A stretch of 24,966 nt of DNA from Haplomitrium mnioides (Eukaryota > Marchantiophyta > Haplomitriopsida > Calobryales): positions 1-24,966 of the forward strand of contig JBNGIS010031349.1 of assembly GCA_049999725.1 (NCBI GenBank), written 5' to 3'. Positions 18,481 to 24,966 of this stretch are shown here, one piece after another. Position numbers and translations under genes: made by a program. Each line of letters opens with the position of its first letter. Position 1 is the stretch's first letter. The notes beneath the pieces were generated by a model. The model ran no database searches. It was not told where the DNA came from and saw only the letters and a program-made list of their open reading frames with translations.

Positions 18481-18888
18481 AAATTACATCATTCCAAAAC
18501 TTTGAGTATTGATATCAATGGTTTGTGGAGAGTGGGAGAATTTCATCATTTGAAACATGAATTAGTTCTGGAGACTTTGGAAATCAAACCAAAGTCTACC
18601 CTTGAGAAGATGGTAACTTCTCACGACAATTGGTTTCAACTTGCTTTTTGTGATGGAGAGCTGTGGATGCTACACCAAGTGATTTTTTGTGATGTGGGAA
18701 AGAATATAGTCAAGAGCCAAAAGCCAAATACCAAAGGTTCTTTGCGAATGGAAGACATGAATTGGTATCTATAAAGATCACTTGAACGTCTTGTTGATGA
18801 AATCAAAATCTTTTTTTTGAAGAGGGTGGAGGTAGAAGAGCTCTTGATCAATGAAATGTCTCATGAATTAGAGAGATTAGAGAGATAA
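18481..18888 (+). pseudogene. Probable decayed coding stretch, unknown family
   Basis: One + frame is open for 136 codons except for a single TAA at 18772-18774, and ends at TAA 18886-18888. In DNA this AT-rich about nine stops would be expected. The N-terminal part reads LWRVGEFHHLKHELVLETLE and DNWFQLAFCDGELWMLHQ; the last 38 codons are strongly charged and helix-like (RSLERLVDEIKIFFLKR; EVEELLINEMSHELERLER). There is no ATG at the start of the open stretch, so it would be an internal or 3' exon or a broken gene. I do not recognise the family. Confidence 0.45.
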
Positions 18889-19824
18889 TAAAGTTATGGA
18901 AGTTATGCTAATAACTTTTCCTTGGAGGTTTGTTGCTAAAATTGAGAGAAAACTCATGTGGATTTTTCCATGCACTTAGAGGAGTCAAAGATAGTTTTAC
19001 TTCTATTCATTGTTTGAGAAACTTTTGGCAAGGTGCTAGTTTCTTTTCTTAGTAATTACTAATGCTTTATCGTACTTCCTTTCTTTGTTTCACACTAGTT
19101 TTCCTAACTAACGTATTGTTGATTTATTGTAATGTGATAAGATTATGAAGCATCAACTTGCAAAGAAGTTGATCTAGGCCACCAAAGGCAAAAAAAAACT
19201 ACAAAGGTTGTTGATGACACCAAAGAAGGACAAGACCACACTCCAAGGTTGGTTTTCTACCCACTAGCTTTATTTTTGCATTGCTAAAAGTAAAGAGAGT
19301 TGAAGATTATGCAACAAGATGGATTTGTTGGCATAAGTTCTAAAGAACAGATTATGCAAAGGAGGAAAATCTCCAAGCTATTGTTGATAGACTCAATCTG
19401 GTGAACTATTGAATCCATATAGACCCCAACACAAGATAGTTGAAGAGTTTTATCAAGGCTTGACCTTTTAACTTGGATATTGTTGACATTTCGTATAGAT
19501 ATTACCTTTAGAAATGTAAACTTGATAGTTCATAATTGTTTTCAAAGGATGATATTTTGATATGGTGTCATGGTTTGTGGTAATGACAACTTTGACCTAC
19601 TAGTCTTTTGTAATAATCCATTCTATGCAACAATTTGACATTGTGAAGAATGCTCTTTTGAAGATTTGCTGTGCAATTGATTATAACATCTCGTGAGTAA
19701 TTGTTGTTGTTTGTTTTTAGAATTTTTTTGTTAAGTTTCTAAGTATATTATATTTTTCTTTTTTTCTTTTGTCTAATTATTTTTATGGTAATGTAATTAT
19801 AAAAAGAAGGAAGGAACAAAGAAC
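18889..19824. other. AT-rich spacer, nothing recognised
   Basis: All frames are heavily interrupted. A Lys-rich piece near 19140-19250 (MKHQLAKKLI, then ATKGKKKLQRLL) is too short to call. Confidence 0.4.
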
Positions 19825-20373
19825 ATGAAAAAATTTACTATTTGTAAAGACAAAGCAATGAGACGACAATGGAAAATGATGCATTTAGTTTTTAGTGGTT
19901 CGGTAACTTCTTCCAAATTGAAACATTGAGGAGAAGATACTGCCGCCAATGTCTACCAAAAACCAGAGGCACATTATAATTTGTTTCATAGATAATTTTT
20001 CTATATAGTAAGAGTAGATTTTGAACTTGTGCTCTAGGTTAGTCACCAACATTGTATGTACCTTGAGGTTATCGATAAATTGAATTTTTTGTTGAGTAGG
20101 ATTGATAAAAAAATTGCTCTATAATCCACAACCTGTTTTGACAATGGTTTCTTTGCTATTGGAGAGCACAAAGTTGCAAAATGTGCATACGCACCATAGG
20201 AAACTTGTTTCTTCTAGTACAACAAAGACCTAGTAGTAATCTCTAGGATTGGAAAATCCTATGTTGATATGTTTAGAGTTGTGGGTGTTGAACCTTCAGA
20301 AATAGTAGCAATAGGGTATAACAACTATCTTGAAGAGGACAACAATGAAGATAAATTTAAAGAAGTAGATTGA
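19825..20373 (+). pseudogene. Possible decayed coding stretch, unknown family
   Basis: One + frame runs from ATG 19825 to TGA 20371-20373 with six internal stops (19927, 19993, 20035, 20122, 20197, 20215) and no need for a frameshift. About 13 stops would be expected by chance over 182 codons. The last 51 codons are open and sense-like: VVISRIGKSYVDMFRVVGVE, then an acidic tail NNYLEEDNNEDKFKEVD. Earlier pieces include CMYLEVIDKLNFLLSRIDKK and FDNGFFAIGEHKVAKCAYAP. No family is recognised. Its proximity to 18481-18888 on the same strand allows that both come from one old gene or transposon. Confidence 0.35.
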
Positions 20374-21604
20374 TATATGTAATTATTAAAAATATACATA
20401 AATCTTTTGTTTGTTTAATTTTGTCAAAGCCCATGCTCATATGAGCATCCTTGTATGATTCAATTGGATTTTTTTGATAAATACAAGATAGTATAAAAGA
20501 TGTAAGTGTTCAAATCTATAAAAGTATAAACATTGTTAATATATTTTGATCTTGAGAGTATATATATATGTTTCAAATGTTGAATTACATACACGCAAAT
20601 GTGTCATTTTTTTATTTTGATCTTAGAAACATATGTATGAAAATTTTGATGATGAAATCCATTCACATATGCATATTTTTTTTGATTGAATATGCCTTTT
20701 TATAAATTTTATATATTTTAGTCAAATTTTATGTTATAATATTCATTATAAAACCTGCAAATATTTAGTAGTGATGTTTTAATGTGTATAAAATATTGAG
20801 AGTCTCGTGATGTTTTAATTTAATACTCAAAATCACTCTTTATAAAGTTTTCATTATAAATTTTTTAAAATGCAAAATCTATATAAATTGTTTAAAAAAA
20901 TTATCTCGAGAAAATAAGTTTTTTTTGCAAGTAATATAAAATTGGTGATTCTCAATACTCAATGTCACAAGCATGTATTTGCAATTGCCAAATGAAAAAA
21001 TAACTCACTAGCAAATCTTTGTTCAAAGTATCCATTGTTGTTTGGTATTTAATAGCAAAACAATTATGGTTCAAAGTCTAGTGTATATTGAAGACTTGAT
21101 TTTTGCCTTATGTTATTGGAGAGTGGTTTTATGAAATTTGTTTCTTTTGTTAAAATTTTGATTAGTAAAATACTTATTTATAAGAGGTATGCTCATAATA
21201 CCAACCCCTCCATATGTACAAAATTTTCTTAATTTAGTTTTGCTCATAGTTGTGTTGCTTTGTTTAGTATTTGTGAGAAATCTATAATAAAATAAAAAAA
21301 CCATAAAAGATCTAAATCGAAAATAAAAATATAAAAGAAATAAGTACAAGCAAGAGAAGAGCTTGCGCATTAGGTAACAAAATAAAGAAAAAACACAAAA
21401 CCTCTTAAGAAAAAAAAAAGATATCATTTGGAAAAGTAAAAGAATAAAAATTAAGAAAAGTAAAAGAATTAAAAATAAGGAACTACATAATATAACACTC
21501 TTTCACTAACTCTCAAAATATCAGCAAGCTACAAAACCACTTCTCATGTTCCTCTCCTCTTTATTTTTGCTCGTTGCCTACAAATTTTCAATTTGAATGA
21601 TTCT
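20374..21604. other. Very AT-rich spacer
   Basis: About three quarters A and T, with runs of T and A and short AT dinucleotide tracts. The minus-strand ORF at 21113-21427 is Phe- and Lys-rich and reads as translated low-complexity DNA. The composition resembles a matrix-attachment-type region, but nothing specific can be shown. Confidence 0.4.
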
Positions 21605-21911
21605 TCACAAAAAGTGGAGTGTGAGATGTGAAACTAGTACATATTTCTTCTCATTAGATTGTCGAATACATTTCATTCCAGCCCATGAGGTATCGTATAT
21701 GCAACAATAGAGGTCTTTGGCACCTAGATTCCTCCACTTCATGACACGTTGCCAAGTACGTTCTATTTTGGAATCAAAGGTATCTTGCTTAGATGTCATA
21801 AGCTCAAACACTCAAATGACTCAAGCACAAACATTTGGCAGCAATTTCAGCCACATACTTCATAAATTTCATAGCTTCTTCCAACATGGAATTTTTTCAT
21901 TGTAGCAAGAA
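21605..21911 (-). pseudogene. Possible small coding remnant
   Basis: A 68-codon minus-strand ORF (21605-21811) has mixed, protein-like composition (SKIERTWQRVMKWRNLGAKD). Upstream, in another frame, a helix-like MLEEAMKFMKYVAEIAAKCL lies near 21830-21890. A shift or intron would be needed to join them. It is short and unrecognised, so it is kept at low confidence. Confidence 0.2.
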
Positions 21912-22149
21912 TGGTGGATTTTCTTTGTTGTTAGAGTGTTAGGCATATCGTAACATTTGGAGCTTGGGTCTCACTAACAACAGAACAACAAAACTACCTT
22001 AATTTGAAGGCGAAGTCAAGCCTTTAACCCTATAATGATAATCGTATCTCTAATTTCTCTAACACCCTCGTACGTGGAGCTAAATGGCAAAGAAGAGTTT
22101 GGAACATAGCCAATGAGCAAGCGTTCAGAAGAACATTGACAGATCTCCA

Positions 22150-22385
22150 TTGATCCATTCAGGTTGTGTAAACATGAGTTGAAAAGAGGAGATCAAGGCA
22201 GCTCTATTGACACGAATGATGCCTTTCAATTCTTTTTACAAAGGGAGATATCAAAGGTTGAATAGTTAGCTCCTTGCAGTTTTAGGGATTTAGACAGCGT
22301 GAGATGTCGGGGGGAGTTGTAGAGCTTACACTAATCCGTTCAAGTTGCGTAGAAATGCGTTGGAAAGAGGAGATTGAGACAAACC
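22150..22385. repeat. Diverged duplication, 181 bp apart
   Basis: TTGATCCATTCAGGTTGTGTAAACATGAGTTG at 22150 and CTAATCCGTTCAAGTTGCGTAGAAATGCGTTG at 22331 align over more than 50 bp, both running into (A/G)AAAGAGGAGAT. They are probably two units of an old tandem repeat. Confidence 0.6.
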
Positions 22386-23707
22386 TAAAGTGAGGAAAAG
22401 ATCTATAGTATTAAGAGATCACCATCCATCTGTAGTCGTTGATGAATTTTTGAGATCTATGGTGGAGACGCTTTTACTTTAGAGGTGAAATATGATCATT
22501 CAACACGCATTGTGTGAGGGTTTGAGTTCAGAGCAGCAGAGAGAGGCTGAAGATGAGTGCATGTGTATAGGGGTGGACAAGATATTGCAGATTGAATGTT
22601 GAAGAGGTACTTGCAGATTGAGTGGAAAGGGTTGGAGCCGGATTTGATGCTAGAGTATTAAGAACTTGGAAGCAGTAGATGGATCAATCATCCAAGGGGT
22701 GCTTCAAGCTTGAATAACAATCTTTTTTAGGGATTCCATAAAGATTGGCCTTTACTTTGGATCACAAGGTAAGTAGGAGAGATTGCTTGTGTTTCTTTCG
22801 GTTGTTTGAGATCAAGGCGGACAATGGCAGCCCAAGGCTAGTCCTTGATACAAGAGGGAGTTTGGTGAGGATTCAGGTGTGAATCCAAGGTGTCTTACAC
22901 GAGAGACTAGTGTATTATCTCCTTCAAGTGGTTGTTAATCTCCAACCATACATGTACAGGTTTGATGAAGAAAATCTAGCAGGGTATTGGGATGATATCT
23001 TGGGTAGTGAGTGAAGGTCCAACAGCTGTGAGAGCTGTCTTCCAAATGTAGAAGTAAAATTTACAACTTCTTTGTCACATGGATGTGAAACATTGATGAC
23101 CTTTCGGCGACATAAGAAAAACTACCTAGTTTACAGTGTATTAGCTTATAGACCTTTGTCTCCATTGAAAGGGTGTGCGTCGTGTGTGTGTATAGGGGGC
23201 AGAGATGCTCTCAGGTTTTCAGAGTTAAATGGTTGTAGGCAGATTTTATAACTACCATAGTGATTTTAGAAAATCAGATCTCAAGTGCATTTGAGATCTT
23301 GGAACAAAGAGAGATTATAGAAACTATTGGGGCTTGTATGTTGCATGTGGTAGTGTTGGATTGTGTGTGGCTTAAACAGGTTTAGATCTGAATTCCTCAT
23401 CTGAAATCAGATCTAGGAAACAAAGTACAAGGCTTATGTGGAGTCAAGGAAGAGAATAAGGCAGCATTGGAGCTCTCTCTAAGCTTAAGGGCAGCAATTA
23501 AGGTCTTCTGAATGAAGTTGGAGTGATAGGCTGGCCACCCAATCCAGCCATGGGCCAGATTTGATCCCCCTCACATGTTCTTCTAAAAATAGAGCATAGA
23601 AGAGAAGTGAGGGGAGAGGGAGTGGAAAAAGCTCAAGGCAGAAATGAGGGCTGGCTGGACTGACCAAGAAAGGAGTTCATGCTCTCAATCCAGGTCCAAC
23701 ACCTCTG

Positions 23708-23726
23708 AGGGGGGGGGGGGGGGGGG
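23708..23726 (+). repeat. Poly-G run, 19 bases
   Basis: Nineteen consecutive G residues. The true length may differ, as such runs are error-prone in sequencing; the ORF 23644-23835 reads through it. Confidence 0.95.
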
Positions 23727-24495
23727 AGAACGTGATTGGGGTTGGGTTGGGGAAGGCCAAAGAGGGTTGGACCCTTGTAATCGAGATCTGAACCTCAAGG
23801 GTAGACATGAAATACAAAGTCCAGATCAACCCTAGGTCCAGATTCATATCCTACACCTCTCATGTCATTCAAGCTCACAATATCAAGTTCCTCCCACCAA
23901 ATTTCAGCGCTAGAAAGGTTGCTTTGGGTTGTTGTTGACTTAGCACCCATGAACTTAGGCCGACGACTTCATTGTGTAAATTCAAATTTTCATGACAAAT
24001 CTTATAAATTTTTCCATGTTTAATGAGTAGCCAAACCCAATCTATTATAATAAAGGGTTCCAACTTGTTTCTATTACCTTTGGACCAATGATAATCTCCG
24101 CTTAAAGGATGCTAATAGTGAACATGCAAATTTTAGAGCTCATGTATGAAGAAATTTTGTATTATGGATCAAGATATCCCAAGTTCTCTGATGGAGTCAC
24201 TCTTTGGTGTCCCATATTTGTATTTTGATTCTACACCACTATACCAAAGTCTTTAAGTTTAGCATTTTACTTTTTATCCACCATCACATTCACAAACTTG
24301 ATGTCTAGGAGAAAGACAAGAGGATACTCAAGGCAGAGATAGAATCTTGGAGGAAGCCTACCCATCACACGTTTTGGATGCATTTTGGTGTTGTCAGCCA
24401 GTGCTTTGGAGCATTCAAGCGAAATTCACAAAATCAGAAGCACCATTGGCCATATGATCCCTTTATGAGTGTGAAGGCCTCTCAAGAACAACTAA

Positions 24496-24966
24496 TTACC
24501 TCAAACAGCTGATAAGAGCAGGGCGCATGATTCCTAGGAGGGAAACAGGATCATGGCGGAAGAGATGAGGAGGGAGAGCAGTGATCGCCAGCCAGGGGAG
24601 GGGCCTCATTTTCAAATTCGAGGCAAGCCAGCGAGAATCTGTGGGCCTAAGGAGGATGCGGCGATCGGAGCCTAGAGAGAAGGAACAGAGCAGCCACCCA
24701 TGGCGAGGCAATCGCAAGAGGAAGAAGAAGGGATCAACAATAAGGAAGCCCGAAGGCACTCCGAAGAAAGGCAGATCGCGGGGATCCTGCAGCAGCCACA
24801 AATCGGGAAGCAAGGGTCAGGAGCTGAAAGGAGGAGGTAAGATCATCACAAGGGCGAGCAAGGCCAGGGAAGAGGGACGCCTCGATCCCGCAAGTAGGAG
24901 CGCGCTCAGCGAGGGTCGATCGACACTCTTCTTCGAATCCGAATCCTAGCGGAAAGGTGGAGTTCT
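24496..24966 (+). other. Purine-rich, GC-richer segment with a basic ORF, unassigned
   Basis: The + strand is open from 24581 to 24949 (122 codons) and encodes a Lys-, Arg-, Ser- and Gly-rich chain (for example NRKRKKKGSTIRKPEGTPKK). The - strand is open from 24496 to 24813 (105 codons) over the same bases. Two overlapping open strands point to GC-rich, purine-biased DNA with few stops rather than to a gene. The texture resembles the purine-rich left part of unit A, so this may be the start of another LTR-type unit cut by the window edge. A nuclear protein exon cannot be excluded. Confidence 0.25.

Larger units (their letters stand above)
21912..24495. other. Non-coding region of more balanced composition
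   Basis: No gene is recognised over about 2.6 kb, and no ORF exceeds about 63 codons. It is richer in G and C than the DNA to its left and resembles units A and B in texture, so it may be another degenerate retroelement, but no LTR ends could be established. It includes a 181-bp-spaced duplication and a G run, listed separately. Confidence 0.4.

Noticed and set aside
2-20373. All stops in the decayed frames could have arisen by C to T change
   Set aside because: Every stop codon is one C to T step from a sense codon (CAA, CAG or CGA), so this carries no information about methylation-driven decay.
21937-21967. TGTTAGGCATATCGTAACA followed by TTTGGAGCTTGGGTC, resembling an LTR end and a primer-binding site with a gap
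   Set aside because: It needs a 6-base deletion in the site and no LTR start or second copy could be shown.
24581-24949. Basic 122-codon ORF as a nuclear or ribosomal protein
   Set aside because: The opposite strand is open over much of the same DNA and no family motif is visible; kept only as an unassigned segment.
1-24966. CRISPR array, tRNA or rRNA genes, or a bacterial-type defence or biosynthetic system
   Set aside because: The tandem arrays have diverged units and no spacer/repeat pattern; no tRNA cloverleaf or rRNA core was seen; coding remains are retroelement-derived or unrecognised.

Overview
The window is a stretch of nuclear DNA from a land plant with a large, repeat-rich genome. 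That is inferred from plant-type Ty1/copia and Ty3/gypsy remains, initiator-methionine primer-binding sites, nested LTR insertions, long AT-rich spacers and no intact host gene. A gymnosperm or other large-genome plant would fit, but the species cannot be fixed from the sequence. I see no working gene, no RNA gene, no CRISPR array and no operon.

Layout. (1) 1-2465: 3' part of a Ty1/copia element on the + strand. An in-frame 12-codon repeat is joined to the C-terminal half of reverse transcriptase and to RNase H, followed by a polypurine tract and a 3' LTR. (2) 2466-3445: 5' LTR, degenerate primer-binding site and leader of a second element on the - strand. (3) 3446-5220: a Ty3/gypsy element on the - strand with a decayed Gag-protease frame, a perfect primer-binding site and a 5' LTR whose U3 carries 39-bp repeats. 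The order suggests that element 2 landed in the gypsy element and the copia element landed in element 2. (4) 5221-7772: degenerate tandem arrays and a possible decayed coding stretch. (5) 7773-11692 ('A') and 13062-15734 ('B'): two long non-coding units of one family in opposite orientation. Each has TG...CA ends with short inverted termini (TGTCAGCC/GGCTGACA in A) and a perfect 5-bp target-site duplication (CTACA for A, CTTTT for B). They read best as very long solo LTRs or as non-coding LTR-element derivatives. A split a tandem array; B split a decayed minus-strand reading frame that is still in phase on both sides of it. (6) 15848-21911: AT-rich DNA with another GAGTCYATGC-type array that has a 150-bp higher-order period, and several decayed coding-like stretches of unknown family. 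(7) 21912-24966: DNA richer in G and C without a recognisable gene, with a 19-base G run, and ending in a purine-rich basic ORF.

Nothing here works together as a living pathway. The value of the window is as a record of nested insertion, of LTR regulatory repeats, and of coding relics that carry stop codons but few frameshifts.
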